From Acrocarpospora phusangensis (GTDB taxonomy: Bacteria; Actinomycetota; Actinomycetes; Streptosporangiales; Streptosporangiaceae), in the NCBI RefSeq assembly GCF_016862995.1, contig NZ_BOOA01000028.1, positions 1 through 64,000 of the forward strand: DNA of 64,000 nt. Reading direction: 5' to 3'. Under the pieces are notes generated by a model. That model was not told the DNA's origin and did not search any database. It was given only the letters and a program-made list of their open reading frames with translations. Within the stretch, counting starts at the first letter, position 1, and the number at the start of each line of letters is the position of its first letter. The translations under genes and the position numbers were made by a program. This document shows, piece by piece, positions 9,823-18,503 of the stretch.

Positions 9823-10335
9823 CTACGCTCCGCTGTCGGAAGCGTCAAAAGGGACAAGTAGCGTGCGCAGCAGGCCCGACAGGGCCTGCTGTTCATGCTT
9901 GCCCAGGGCGGCCAGGAGTTCCTGCTCCCGGCGGAGCAGTCCGGCGAAGGCCGCGTCCACCCGTTCCAGCCCGGCCGGGGTGAGCCGGACCAGTACGCCG
10001 CGGCGGTCCTCCGGGTCCGGATTGCGGGTCACCAGGCCGGCGTCGGCCAGCCGGTCGATGCGGTTCGTCATCGTGCCCGAGGTCACCAGCGTGGCACGCA
10101 GCAGCGCGCCCGGACTCAGCTCGTACGGCTTCCCGGACCGGCGCAGGGCCGTGAGGACGTCGAACTCCCAGGATTCCAGGTCGTGCTCGGCGAAGCTGGC
10201 CCGCCGGGCGCGCTCCAGGTGGCGGCTCAGCCGGGACACCCTGCTCAGCACCTGCAGCGGGCTGACGTCCAGGTCGGGACGCTCCTGCTTCCAAGCGGCA
10301 ACGAGCCGGTCAACTTCATCCTCGGCCTGTCTCAT
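9823..10335 (-). CDS. MarR-family transcriptional regulator
   Basis: Dimeric winged-helix repressor of about 170 aa. Typical MarR features are WEFDVLTALRRSG, the recognition region LVTSGTMTNRIDRL and the wing with DPEDRRGVLVRLT. It is divergent from a trans-aconitate methyltransferase gene and probably controls it and itself through the palindromes at 10353-10405. Two starts are possible: ATG 10371 and ATG 10335. I prefer 10335 because one palindrome (10353-10370) would otherwise be inside the gene, and because TAGACT on the minus strand (10349-10344) sits where a -10 box for a leaderless ATG would be. The ligand is unknown. Confidence 0.88.
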   Translation of the reverse strand: MRQAEDEVDRLVAAWKQERPDLDVSPLQVLSRVSRLSRHLERARRASFAEHDLESWEFDVLTALRRSGKPYELSPGALLRATLVTSGTMTNRIDRLADAGLVTRNPDPEDRRGVLVRLTPAGLERVDAAFAGLLRREQELLAALGKHEQQALSGLLRTLLVPFDASDSGA

Positions 10336-10352
10336 GGACAGCAAGTCTAATC

Positions 10353-10405
10353 TGTCTTGACGTCGAGACATCTATCACGATATCAAGTATCTTGACATCG
10401 AGATA
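10353..10405. promoter_or_regulatory. Two MarR-type palindromic operators
   Basis: Two related imperfect palindromes lie between the divergent genes: TGTCTTGACGTCGAGACA (10353-10370) and TATCTTGACATCGAGATA (10388-10405). Both share the core TCTTGAC-TCGAGA and their centres are 35 bp apart. TTGACG (10357-10362) with TATCAA (10381-10386), 18 bp apart, is a plausible plus-strand promoter that the operators would block. Confidence 0.65.
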
Positions 10406-10419
10406 AATGGAGTCGCGCC

Positions 10420-11172
10420 ATGTGGGAGCCCACCCTGTACGGCCGGTACGCCGACCAGCGTTCCCGTCCCTTCTTCGAGCTCGTGGCCAGGATCGGCGCC
10501 CAGGATCCCCGGACCGTCGTCGACCTGGGCTGCGGCACCGGCGAGCTCACCGTGCAACTGGCCCACCGCTGGCCGGACGCGGATCTGACCGGGGTGGACT
10601 CTTCCCCCGAGATGCTGGCCAAAGCCCCCGCGGGAGCCAGGTTCGAACTGCTGGACGCACGCGCCTGGAAACCCGCGGAACCGGTCGACGTGATCGTCTC
10701 CAACGCGCTCCTGCAGTGGATCCCGGAACACCGCGACCTGCTCACCCGCTGGGTGGCCGAGGACCTGGCCCCCGGCGGCTGGCTGGCCTTCCAGGTGCCC
10801 GGCAACTTCGACTTCCCCAGCCATGTGCTGATCCGCGACCTGTGCCAGAGCGCCGCCTGGCGGGACGACCTGGGCGACCTGGTGAGGCACGCGCCGGTGG
10901 GCGACCCGGTGGAGTACCTGGACCTGCTCGCGAACTGCGCGGTGGACGCCTGGGAGACCACCTACGTGCACCTGCTCCAGGGCGAGGACGCCGTGCTCAC
11001 GTGGGTGCGCGCGACCGCGCTGCGGCCCATGCTGGCCCGGCTCACCCCGGACCGGCAGGCCGAGTTCCTGGCGGACGCCGCCCGGCTGCTCGGCGAGGCC
11101 TACCCACGCCGGGCGTACGGGACGCCGTTCCCGTTCCGGCGCATCTTCGTCGTCGCCAGGAAGGAGTCGTAA
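10420..11172 (+). CDS. tam: Trans-aconitate 2-methyltransferase
   Basis: Class I SAM-dependent methyltransferase, 250 aa. Motif I is VVDLGCGTGELT, the acidic end of beta-2 is TGVDSSPEM, and motif IV is VDVIVSNALLQWI. The body (DLLTRWVAEDLAPGGWLAFQVPGN and PTLYGRY at the N-terminus) matches Tam, which methylates trans-aconitate, a by-product inhibitor of aconitase. Its stop codon touches the ATG of the VOC gene, so the two are co-transcribed. It is divergent from a MarR gene whose operators cover its promoter. Substrate is inferred from family similarity only. Confidence 0.88.
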   Translation: MWEPTLYGRYADQRSRPFFELVARIGAQDPRTVVDLGCGTGELTVQLAHRWPDADLTGVDSSPEMLAKAPAGARFELLDARAWKPAEPVDVIVSNALLQWIPEHRDLLTRWVAEDLAPGGWLAFQVPGNFDFPSHVLIRDLCQSAAWRDDLGDLVRHAPVGDPVEYLDLLANCAVDAWETTYVHLLQGEDAVLTWVRATALRPMLARLTPDRQAEFLADAARLLGEAYPRRAYGTPFPFRRIFVVARKES

Positions 11173-11520
11173 ATGATCGTGGGATTTCATCACGTGCAGC
11201 TGGCCGCGCCCGCCGGGAGCGAGCCGGAACTGCGCGCCTTCTACGTGGGCGTGCTGGGTATGGTGGAGGTGGAGAAGCCTCCTGAGCTGGCCAAACGTGG
11301 CGGCGCCTGGTTCCGGGGCGAGGGCGTGGAACTGCACCTCGGCATCGAGGCGGACTTCCGGCCGGCCCGCAAGGCGCATCCCGCGCTCCTGGTCAGCGAC
11401 CTGGACGAATTGATGGCGCGGTTGCCGGATGCCGTACCGGACGAGTCGTTGCCGGGGTATCGGCGGTGCCACGTGTTCGACCCGGTGGGGAATCGCATCG
11501 AGCTCTTGCAAATTCCTTGA
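11173..11520 (+). CDS. VOC-superfamily (glyoxalase-like) protein
   Basis: A 115-aa single-domain vicinal-oxygen-chelate protein: FHHVQLAAP at the start, LRAFYVGVLGM, and the C-terminal HVFDPVGNRIELL carrying the conserved Glu. Such small proteins work as dimers around a divalent metal, in reactions ranging from isomerisation to antibiotic binding; the substrate cannot be read here. It begins directly after the tam stop (TAA-ATG), which suggests a shared function or at least shared MarR control. Confidence 0.85.
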   Translation: MIVGFHHVQLAAPAGSEPELRAFYVGVLGMVEVEKPPELAKRGGAWFRGEGVELHLGIEADFRPARKAHPALLVSDLDELMARLPDAVPDESLPGYRRCHVFDPVGNRIELLQIP

Positions 11521-11589
11521 GCGATTTGTTCACCTTCAGGTGGCATTATGGCCGCACATACGCGGCCGTCTGTTCACTGCGAGGTGCTA

Positions 11590-13035
11590 GTGGCGATCGA
11601 GATCGAAGACAAGTTCGACGTTCCCGCCGAGTACGAGATCCCGGACCTCAGCGATCTCAAAGGTTGTGCCGCGGCCGTGGGGCCGAGGACCTATTCCCTG
11701 GTAGCCCTCTACTTCGACACGCCTGACCTGCGGCTCGCCGCGCGCGGCATCACGCTGCGCCGCAGGCGCGGCGGCGACGACTCCGGCTGGCACCTCAAAC
11801 TGCCGAAATCCAAGGGCGTACGGCAGGAGATCACCCACCCGCTCACCCGGAGCACCAAGGTCGTGCCCCAGGAGCTGGCCGACCTCGTCACGGTCTACAC
11901 CCGCGGGAAGGAACTCGTCCCGGTCGCCCAGCTCGACACCAGACGCGGCGTCATCCGCCTGATGGACGCGCACGGCGAGCTCCTCGGCGAGGTCGCCGAC
12001 GACCGGGTCAAGGGCACCGTGCTCGGCGAGCCGCCCGTCGTCAGCCGCTGGCGCGAGGTCGAGGCCGAACTGGTCAAGGGTGACGACGCGCTGCTGCGCC
12101 GGGTCGGCAAGAAGCTGCGCAAGGCCGGTGCCGTCCCGGCCGCGACGGCCAGCAAGCTCGGCCGGCTGCTCGGCGACGCCGTCCCCGTCAAGCCGGAGCC
12201 GCCCCAGGCGGGTACGGCCGGCGCGGTCGTCGTGGACTATTTCCGCAGCCAGGTCGAGCACCTCATCGCCCACGACGGGCCGGTGCGCCGCGCCGAGCAC
12301 GACGCCGTGCACCAGGCCAGGGTGGCCTGCCGCCGGATGCGCAGCGCGCTCAAGGCGTTCAAGTCCCTGGTCGAGGACACCCCCGAACTCCAGGAGGAGC
12401 TGCGCTGGCTGGGCGAGGTGCTCGGCGAGGTGCGCGACCTGGAGGTCATCCGGGCCAGATTCGCCGAGCACCTGGACGGCCTGGACGAAAACATGATCGT
12501 CGGCCCGATCCGCGCGCGCCTCGGCAGCGACCTGGAGGCCAAGGAGAACCTCGCGTACGCGCGCGTCCGAGAGGCCATGAGCGGCGAACGCTACTTCGCG
12601 CTGCTGGACGCCCTGGAAGCGCCGCTGCCCCTCACCGGCAAGGCCGCCAAATCCGCTGAGGGCACCCTGGAGAAGATCGCCGGCAAGGAGTGGCTGCGGG
12701 TCGAAGGCCGGTACGCCACCGCCCAGGCCCTGGAGGACCCCGGCGAACGCGAGATCGCCATGCACGACGTGCGCAAAGCCGCCAAACGGGCTCGCTACAC
12801 GGCTGAGGCGCTGGGCCTCACCAAGGAGGCGAAGCGCGCGGAATCCGTCCAGGAAGTGCTGGGCCTGCACCAGGACGGCGTCGTCGCCCAGCAGACCCTC
12901 GAGTCCGAGGCGGAGCAGGCCCGTAAGGTCGGCGAGGACACCTTCACCTACGGCGTCCTCGCCGGCATCGAACACGCCACCGCCGAGCGCGCCCACCGCA
13001 AGTTCCCCTCGGTCTGGGCCAAGGTCACTGCTTAG
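11590..13035 (+). CDS. CYTH and CHAD domain protein
   Basis: Protein of about 481 aa with an N-terminal CYTH (triphosphate tunnel) domain, about 1-200, and a C-terminal CHAD helical domain, about 215-480. The CYTH signature ExExK is seen as EIEDK right after the start. The CHAD part has histidine- and arginine-containing helices (VHQARVACRRMRSALKAF and MHDVRKAAKRARYTAEAL). CYTH domains hydrolyse or bind triphosphates, and CHAD domains bind polyphosphate. Its place just before the mutT1-like and ppk1 genes supports a polyphosphate role. Start is GTG 11590, with GAGG five bases upstream; the frame extends to 11548 but lacks similarity there. Confidence 0.92.
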   Translation: MAIEIEDKFDVPAEYEIPDLSDLKGCAAAVGPRTYSLVALYFDTPDLRLAARGITLRRRRGGDDSGWHLKLPKSKGVRQEITHPLTRSTKVVPQELADLVTVYTRGKELVPVAQLDTRRGVIRLMDAHGELLGEVADDRVKGTVLGEPPVVSRWREVEAELVKGDDALLRRVGKKLRKAGAVPAATASKLGRLLGDAVPVKPEPPQAGTAGAVVVDYFRSQVEHLIAHDGPVRRAEHDAVHQARVACRRMRSALKAFKSLVEDTPELQEELRWLGEVLGEVRDLEVIRARFAEHLDGLDENMIVGPIRARLGSDLEAKENLAYARVREAMSGERYFALLDALEAPLPLTGKAAKSAEGTLEKIAGKEWLRVEGRYATAQALEDPGEREIAMHDVRKAAKRARYTAEALGLTKEAKRAESVQEVLGLHQDGVVAQQTLESEAEQARKVGEDTFTYGVLAGIEHATAERAHRKFPSVWAKVTA

Positions 13036-13094
13036 CCGCGCTCCCAACTTCACCCATTGCCCACGCAGATGTCCGAATGAGGGCTTGCCGGAGC

Positions 13095-13166
13095 TCTCCC
13101 ACCCACCCACCCTCTCTGAGCCGGCGCTCGGCCCGCCGGCAATCGCCGCGCCGTTGGTCGTACGCC
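13095..13166 (+). repeat. Dispersed 72-bp repeat, copy A
   Basis: This copy begins TCTCCCACCCACCCACCC and contains TGAGCCGGCGCTCGGCCCG, then GGCAATCGCCGC. It matches the reverse complement of 16349-16420 at about 85% by eye (nine mismatches and two one-base gaps in my alignment). It starts about 60 bp after the CYTH-CHAD stop, in the sense direction. A 20-bp piece recurs at 32705-32724. Confidence 0.7.
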
Positions 13167-13191
13167 AGCGTCGCCGCGAACCCGGCCAGTG

Positions 13192-14052
13192 TCACGTTCC
13201 GTAACGTTCCACAGAGACAAGTTGGTCGCCGTTGCGGTGGACCACCGCCAGTTCGCCTTTGCGTAGGTGGGTGTCGCCGCAGCGGTGGTCGCAGATGCCG
13301 TCCAGCAGGCCGGGCGCGACCTTGCCGTGCGTGCACACCACCGCGGGTTCGTCCAGTTTGCGGATCAGGCGGAGGGTCTCGCGGGGTTCGTAGTTGTTCT
13401 CCGTGAGCAGTTTCTCCTTGCGGACGGGGAGGTCGTTCTTCGTCGCGTACGGCTTGAGGGTCTGCACGCACCGTTTGCTGGGGGAGCTGACCAGGGCCGT
13501 GGGCGCGTACGCGGTGAGGATGCCGGCCAGGGTCTCCGCCTGGGCGGCGCCGACCTGGTCCAGCGGGCGGCGGTCGTCGTCGCCCTTCCAGTCCTGGCGG
13601 GAACCGGCCTGGGCGTGCCGTACCAGGATCAGCGGGGTGGTGCGGAGGGGGGCGGCGGTGAGGGCGCGGAGCAGGCCCGCGTCCCACTCGTAGGTGAGGC
13701 GGCGGCGGGCGGCGTCCAGGGTGAGCCAGGCGACCTGGTCCACCTCGTCGACGGCTTCGAGGGCGTCCAGGTCGCCGATGCCGACGGCCTGGGCGGCCCA
13801 GTAGTCGACCCGCTTGAGGCCGCCGTCCTTCAGGTAGTGCACGGGGGGAAGCGCGCGGCCGAGGACGACCCGCAGGCCGGTCTCCTCGGCGACCTCGCGG
13901 AGGCACGCGGCGATCACGTGCTCGCCGGGTTTCAGCTTGCCCTTGGGGAAGGACCAGTCGTCGTACCGGGGGCGGTGCACCACCGCGACCTCCGGTTCGC
14001 GCTCGTCACCACGCCAGATCACGGCGCCGGCGGCGCGTACCACATCGGTCAT
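13192..14052 (-). CDS. NUDIX hydrolase fused to histidine phosphatase (MutT1-like)
   Basis: 286-aa two-domain enzyme. The N-terminal NUDIX domain (about 1-140) has [23 protein letters not shown], close to the Nudix box G-x5-E-x7-REUXEEXGU. The C-terminal domain (about 145-286) has the phosphohistidine motif LVRHAQAG and a second His in VVCTHGKV. This matches mycobacterial MutT1, which cleans up 8-oxo-dGTP and diadenosine polyphosphates and lies beside ppk1 as here. ATG 14052 overlaps the ppk1 stop (ATGA), giving translational coupling; the frame extends upstream into ppk1 without similarity. A shared job with ppk1 in nucleotide or polyphosphate balance is inference. Confidence 0.9.
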   Translation of the reverse strand: MTDVVRAAGAVIWRGDEREPEVAVVHRPRYDDWSFPKGKLKPGEHVIAACLREVAEETGLRVVLGRALPPVHYLKDGGLKRVDYWAAQAVGIGDLDALEAVDEVDQVAWLTLDAARRRLTYEWDAGLLRALTAAPLRTTPLILVRHAQAGSRQDWKGDDDRRPLDQVGAAQAETLAGILTAYAPTALVSSPSKRCVQTLKPYATKNDLPVRKEKLLTENNYEPRETLRLIRKLDEPAVVCTHGKVAPGLLDGICDHRCGDTHLRKGELAVVHRNGDQLVSVERYGT

Positions 14053-16154
14053 TTGCCGTCTTCCACCGTTCGCCACCGACGCGTGCCGATGAGGTAGTGC
14101 TGAAGGTCGTTTTCGCCTCGGTGTCTTTGCCAGCGTCCGTCCGCGTTGAGCCACCATGAGTCCGTCCCATCGGAGAAGGCCCGATCGAGCAGGTCCGCGA
14201 TGTACGAGCGATGTTGCGTGCCGGTCACCTTGACCAGGGCCTCCACCCGGCGGTCCAGGTTCCGGCGCATCAGATCGGCGCTGCCGATCCAGTACTCCGG
14301 ACGCCTGCCCCCGCCGAACTCGAAGACCCGGGAGTGTTCAAGGAACCGGCCGAGCACGCTTCTGACCCGGATCGTCTCGGACAAACCCGGAACGCCCGGG
14401 CGGAGCGTGCAGATGCCCCGCACCCAGAGGTCGATCGGAACCCCCGCCTGCGAGGCGCGGTAGAGCGCGTCGATGATCGGCTCGTCCACCAGCGAGTTGG
14501 TCTTGATGCGGATCCTGGCCGCCCGGCCGGCCTTCTGGTGGGCGATCTCCCGCTCGATCCGGCCCAGCAGGCCCTGGCGCATCGAGTGCGGCGCGACCAG
14601 CAGGCGGCGGTAGGCCGAGTGGTTGGAGTAGCCGGTGAGGTGGATGAACAGGTCGGTGACGTCCTCGCCCATCAGCGGGTCAGCGGTCAGCAGGCCGAAG
14701 TCCTCGTACATGCGGGCGGTCTTCGGGTTGTAGTTGCCGGTCCCGATGTGGCAGTAGCGGCGCAGCTCGCCGCTCGGCTCCTGCCGTACGACCAGGGCCA
14801 GCTTGCAGTGGGTCTTCAGGCCGAGCACGCCGTAGACCACGTGACAGCCGGCGCGCTCCAGCTTGCGGGCCCAGGAGATGTTGGCGTGCTCGTCGAACCT
14901 GGCCTTGATCTCGACCACGACCACGACCTGCTTGCCCGCCTCCGCCGCGTCGATCAGGGCGTCCACGATCGGGGAGTCGCCGCTGGTCCGGTAGAGCGTC
15001 TGCTTGATCGCCAGCACGTACGGATCGGCCGCGGCCTGCTCGATGAACCGCTGCACACTCGTGGAGAACGAGTCGTACGGGTGGTGCAGCAGGATGTCCC
15101 GCTCCCGCATCAACGCGAAGATGTCATCATCCGCGTGTACGGCCTCCGCCGGCACGAACGGCCGGTAGCTCAGCTCGCCCCGGTTGTTCTGCGCCGGGCC
15201 GATGTCGGCGATCGCGTGCAGGCCGGACAGGTCCAGCGGGCCGGGCAGCCGGTAGATCTCGTGTTCGGCGACGCCCAGCTCCTCCACCAGGAGTTCGAGG
15301 ACCTCGTCGGTGATGGTCTCCTCCACCTCCAGGCGGACCGGCGGCCCGAACCTGCGGCGCAGCAGTTCCCGTTCCAGAGCCTGCATAAGGTTCTCGGTGA
15401 CGTCCTCGTCCACGTCCAGGTCCTCGTTCCTGGTGACGCGGAAGACGTGGTGCTGGACGACCTCCATGCCCTTGAACAGCTGGCCGAGGTGGGCGGCGAT
15501 GACATCTTCCAGCGGGACGAAACGGTCCTGGGACGCGGTCACGAACCGGGGCAGCTGGCTGGGGACCTTCACCCGCGCGAAGACCGTGTTGCCCGTGGCC
15601 GGGTTTCGGACGGTGACCGCGAGATTCAGCGAAAGCCCGGATATGTACGGGAACGGGTGCGCCGGGTCCACCGCCAGCGGCGTCAGCACCGGCCGGATGC
15701 GCTCCCGGAAGAGTTTGCGCATCGCCGTGCGCTCGTCCCGCCCGAGGTCGTCCCACCGGACGATCTCGATGCCCTCGGCCGCCAGATCCGGCCCCACCAG
15801 CTTGTGGAAGCACGCGTCGTGCCGCCGCGCCAGCCCGTCCGCGATCCCCGCGATCCTGGCCAGCTCCTCGCGCGGTTTCAGCCCGCTCTTCGTCCGCAGC
15901 AGCAGGCCGGTGGCCATCCGCCGTTTCAGCCCCGCGACCCGGACCCGGAAGAACTCGTCCAGGTTGCTCGCGAAGATCGCGAGAAACCGGACCCGTTCCA
16001 GCAGCGGCGTCCTGGGGTCCTCGGCCAGCTCAAGGACTCGCTCATTGAACTGCAGCCAGCTCTCCTCCCGGTTCAGAAACCGGTCGGGCGGCAACGGCCG
16101 TTCATCCGGACTTTGATCTTCCTGCTTCGAGACGATAGAGATTTCGGCGGACAT
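14049..16154 (-). CDS. ppk1: RNA degradosome polyphosphate kinase
   Basis: PPK1 reversibly makes inorganic polyphosphate from ATP. The 701-aa product shows the N-terminal [15 protein letters not shown], the helical [14 protein letters not shown], and the two C-terminal PLD-like domains. The autophosphorylated His is in [13 protein letters not shown] and the second conserved His in [32 protein letters not shown] is also typical. Length is normal for the family. The MutT1-like gene follows with a 4-base overlap. Two 11-base direct repeats upstream resemble PHO boxes and suggest phosphate-starvation control. Other polyphosphate-related genes in the window are the CYTH-CHAD gene and ppx at 51024. 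Confidence 0.95.
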   Translation of the reverse strand: MSAEISIVSKQEDQSPDERPLPPDRFLNREESWLQFNERVLELAEDPRTPLLERVRFLAIFASNLDEFFRVRVAGLKRRMATGLLLRTKSGLKPREELARIAGIADGLARRHDACFHKLVGPDLAAEGIEIVRWDDLGRDERTAMRKLFRERIRPVLTPLAVDPAHPFPYISGLSLNLAVTVRNPATGNTVFARVKVPSQLPRFVTASQDRFVPLEDVIAAHLGQLFKGMEVVQHHVFRVTRNEDLDVDEDVTENLMQALERELLRRRFGPPVRLEVEETITDEVLELLVEELGVAEHEIYRLPGPLDLSGLHAIADIGPAQNNRGELSYRPFVPAEAVHADDDIFALMRERDILLHHPYDSFSTSVQRFIEQAAADPYVLAIKQTLYRTSGDSPIVDALIDAAEAGKQVVVVVEIKARFDEHANISWARKLERAGCHVVYGVLGLKTHCKLALVVRQEPSGELRRYCHIGTGNYNPKTARMYEDFGLLTADPLMGEDVTDLFIHLTGYSNHSAYRRLLVAPHSMRQGLLGRIEREIAHQKAGRAARIRIKTNSLVDEPIIDALYRASQAGVPIDLWVRGICTLRPGVPGLSETIRVRSVLGRFLEHSRVFEFGGGRRPEYWIGSADLMRRNLDRRVEALVKVTGTQHRSYIADLLDRAFSDGTDSWWLNADGRWQRHRGENDLQHYLIGTRRWRTVEDGK

Positions 16155-16171
16155 GTCCTAAATATGCCCGA

Positions 16172-16193
16172 ACTTGTTGAACGGAACGTTAAC
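16172..16193 (-). promoter_or_regulatory. Possible PHO box upstream of ppk1
   Basis: On the minus strand, GTTAACGTTCC (16193-16183) is directly followed by GTTCAACAAGT (16182-16172). These 11-base direct repeats resemble the Streptomyces PhoP unit GTTCACC. They lie 18-39 bases before the ppk1 ATG. No third unit is seen. Confidence 0.4.
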
Positions 16194-16348
16194 TTCCAGG
16201 AGTGTCTCTGGGCGATCGTTCAGTCACATTGGCCGCGCCTCCGGCACGGCGGGCTTGGCCGCCGGGAAGCCTGCGTCTTCCCTCCTCCGCTCTGGTCGCC
16301 GCGCTCCCGGCGCTCCGTCAGTCCAGACACAGGCGCGGCCAAGCCGGG

Positions 16349-16420
16349 GGCATACGAATTACGGGGCGGCGATTGCCGAACGGGCCGAGCGCCAGCTCAA
16401 AAGGGTGGGCGGGTGGGAGA
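16349..16420 (-). repeat. Dispersed 72-bp repeat, copy B
   Basis: Reverse-orientation copy of the element at 13095-13166, starting 17 bases beyond the TetR stop and in the sense direction of that gene, as copy A is for its gene. Conserved core: GGCGCTCGGCCCG and CGGCAATCGCCGC. The rest of the 16155-16437 spacer shows no gene. Confidence 0.7.
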
Positions 16421-16437
16421 AAACGGCAACAATGTGA

Positions 16438-17439
16438 CTATTGGGGTTCGGCATCGGCCAAGCGGGCTTGGAGTTCGGCTTGACGGGCTTCGAGCGCACG
16501 GACACGTTCCTGTTCGCGCAGTTCGCGTTCACGCTGCTTCTCGAGCTCCCGCTGCAGCTTCTCGTGCTCCTTGGCCTCACGCTCCCGCAGCTTCTCCAAC
16601 TCCCGCTGCGCCTTCTCCTGCTCCCTGAGCTCCCGCTCCCGCGCTCGCTCCAACTCCTTCGCCTCACGCTCCCGCTGCTTGTCGAACTCCCGCCGCAGCT
16701 TCTCCTGCTCCCGCTGCTCCCGCTCCCGCTGCTTCTCCAGCTCCTTCCGCTCCTTCTCCGAGATCGGCGCAGGCGCCTCGAACACCCCAGGAGCGAGAAT
16801 CAACCCACGAGAAGCCCCGGTCAGCCGCGGATTCGGATCGAGACTGGTCAACCCGTTCCAGCACAGATTCACCAGATGCGCGGCCACCGCCTCCCGGGAC
16901 GGCTTGCGCACGTCGAGCCACCACTGCCCGGTCAACGCCACCATCCCGACCAGCATCTGCGCGTACATCGGCGCGAGTTTCGGGTCATACCCACGTTCCA
17001 CGAACTCGTCCGCCAGCACATCCTCCACCTGACTCGCGATGTCGCTGATCAGGCTCGCGAAGGTCCCCGTCCCGGAGGCCGCGTGCGAATCCCGCACCAG
17101 GATCCGGAACCCCTCACTGCTCTCCTCGATGTACTGCAACAGCGCCAGCGCCGCCCGCTCCAGCTTCACCAGCGCGTGCGAAGCCGACAACGCCTGCGTG
17201 ACCAGGCTCAGCAGCCGCTGCATCTCCCGGTCGATGACGACGGCGTAGATCCCCTCTTTGCCCCCGAAGTGCTCGTACACCACCGGCTTGGACACCTTCG
17301 CGGTGGCCGCGATCTCCTCGACCGAGGTCCCGTCGAAGCCCTTCTCCGCGAAGAGCGCACGACCGATCTGGATCAACTGCTCGCGCCGCTCGGCGCCGGT
17401 CATGCGTCTACGGGATCTGGGTTCGGTCACGGGTTCCAT
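16438..17439 (-). CDS. TetR-family regulator with long charged C-terminal helix
   Basis: Protein of about 333 aa, roughly 110 residues longer than a standard TetR. The N-terminal DNA-binding domain has RREQLIQIGRALFAEKGFDGTSVEEIA followed by the recognition helix VSKPVVYEHFGGKEGIY; a normal ligand-binding domain follows to about 225. Residues 228-333 are almost entirely Glu, Lys, Arg, Gln and Leu in repeats such as KELEKQRERE, which predicts a long coiled coil or single alpha-helix. ATG 17439 is used; the frame to 17538 lacks similarity and MTGAERREQL is a shorter option. It lies just after a fatty-acid desaturase and probably controls it through the palindromes at 18504-18533. Confidence 0.88.
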   Translation of the reverse strand: MEPVTEPRSRRRMTGAERREQLIQIGRALFAEKGFDGTSVEEIAATAKVSKPVVYEHFGGKEGIYAVVIDREMQRLLSLVTQALSASHALVKLERAALALLQYIEESSEGFRILVRDSHAASGTGTFASLISDIASQVEDVLADEFVERGYDPKLAPMYAQMLVGMVALTGQWWLDVRKPSREAVAAHLVNLCWNGLTSLDPNPRLTGASRGLILAPGVFEAPAPISEKERKELEKQREREQREQEKLRREFDKQREREAKELERARERELREQEKAQRELEKLREREAKEHEKLQRELEKQRERELREQERVRALEARQAELQARLADAEPQ

Positions 17440-17482
17440 AATGGCGCTCCCCGTGGATTCCGGCCCAGCGGGGGACGGAAGA

Positions 17483-17517
17483 CGTACGGCTACCACGATC
17501 TCCGCGGTAGCCGTACG
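17483..17517 (-). terminator. GC-rich hairpin between desaturase and TetR genes
   Basis: A perfect 12-bp inverted repeat, CGTACGGCTACC (17483-17494) and GGTAGCCGTACG (17506-17517), with an 11-base loop lies just after the desaturase stop. There is no U-run, as is common for actinobacterial hairpins. It may separate or attenuate the TetR gene downstream. Confidence 0.6.
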
Positions 17518-17530
17518 AGAGTTGCCTGGG

Positions 17531-18472
17531 TCAGCCAAGGCGTTTCGCCGCCAGTCGTTCGGGGGTGGGCCAGCGCACGTCGTACACCCAGCCGAGTTTC
17601 TCGAAGACGCGGATGGTGCCGGCGCTGAGGTCGATCTGGCCCTTCAACGCGCCGTGCCGCGCGCAGGTGGGGTCAGAGTGGTGCAGATTGTGCCAGGACT
17701 CGCCGAAGGACGGGATGGCCAGCCACCAGACGTTGCGCGACTTGTCGCGGACTTCGAACGCCTCGTCGCCGAACACGTGGCAGATCGAGTTGATCGACCA
17801 GGTGACGTGGTGGAGCAGGCCGATCCGGATCACGGTGCCCCAGAAGAACGCGGTCGCCGCGCCCTGCCAGGACCAGGTGATCAGGCCGCCGAGGACGGCG
17901 GGGAGGACCAGGGAGGTGATCGCCAGAGTGGGGAAGAACTTGTGGAGCTTGATGACGTCGGGGTCTTTGACCAGGTCCGGGGCGTATTTCGCCCGGTTGG
18001 TGCGGTGTGTCTCGAAGAGCCAGCCCATGTGAGCCCAGAGCAGGCCCTTGGTGATCGCCCAGAAGCCGGTCCCGAACCGCCATGGCGAGTGCGGGTCGCC
18101 CTCCTTGTCGGAGAACTTGTGGTGCTTGCGATGGGTCGCGACCCAGTCGAGCACGGACATCTCCAGGGAGAGGCTCCCCGCGATGCCCAGCGCGATCTTC
18201 ATGGGCCGCTTCGCCTTGAACGAGCCGTGGGTGAAGAACCGGTGCAGACCGACCGTCACACCCAGTCCGGAGACGACGTAGAAGACGAAGCCGATGGCGA
18301 CGTCGACCCAGCTGAGCAGGCCCCAGCTCCAGGCCATCGGGACGGCGACGGCGAGCGCCACCAGGGGCGCGCCGACGACGAAACCAAAGGTGATGAGCTC
18401 GGGTAGGGTCTTCGGCTCGGGGTCGATGTCCGGTTTCGGCTGCGGAGCGGCTCGCTCCGTGGCAACGGTCAT
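17531..18472 (-). CDS. Membrane acyl-CoA / fatty-acid desaturase (delta-9 type)
   Basis: 313-aa integral membrane di-iron desaturase that introduces a cis double bond into long-chain acyl groups. The three histidine boxes are HRFFTH (77-82), HRKHH (114-118) and HNLHH (261-265). Four hydrophobic segments fit the family topology, and WGLLSW and WSINSICHVFG are typical of acyl-CoA desaturases. It heads a minus-strand group with the TetR gene after it. Its upstream region carries two overlapping palindromes that fit a TetR operator, so control by membrane-lipid demand is likely; the effector is not visible. Confidence 0.92.
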   Translation of the reverse strand: MTVATERAAPQPKPDIDPEPKTLPELITFGFVVGAPLVALAVAVPMAWSWGLLSWVDVAIGFVFYVVSGLGVTVGLHRFFTHGSFKAKRPMKIALGIAGSLSLEMSVLDWVATHRKHHKFSDKEGDPHSPWRFGTGFWAITKGLLWAHMGWLFETHRTNRAKYAPDLVKDPDVIKLHKFFPTLAITSLVLPAVLGGLITWSWQGAATAFFWGTVIRIGLLHHVTWSINSICHVFGDEAFEVRDKSRNVWWLAIPSFGESWHNLHHSDPTCARHGALKGQIDLSAGTIRVFEKLGWVYDVRWPTPERLAAKRLG

Positions 18473-18503
18473 GGGCTACCTCGCGGTCGTGGGAGAGACT
18501 GGC

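Noticed and set aside
9726-9983. 85-codon plus-strand frame overlapping the MarR end
   Set aside because: Mostly antisense to MarR, no RBS, no similarity.
14211-16628. 805-codon frame antisense to ppk1
   Set aside because: Covers the ppk1 gene and an intergenic region; no domain or start signal.
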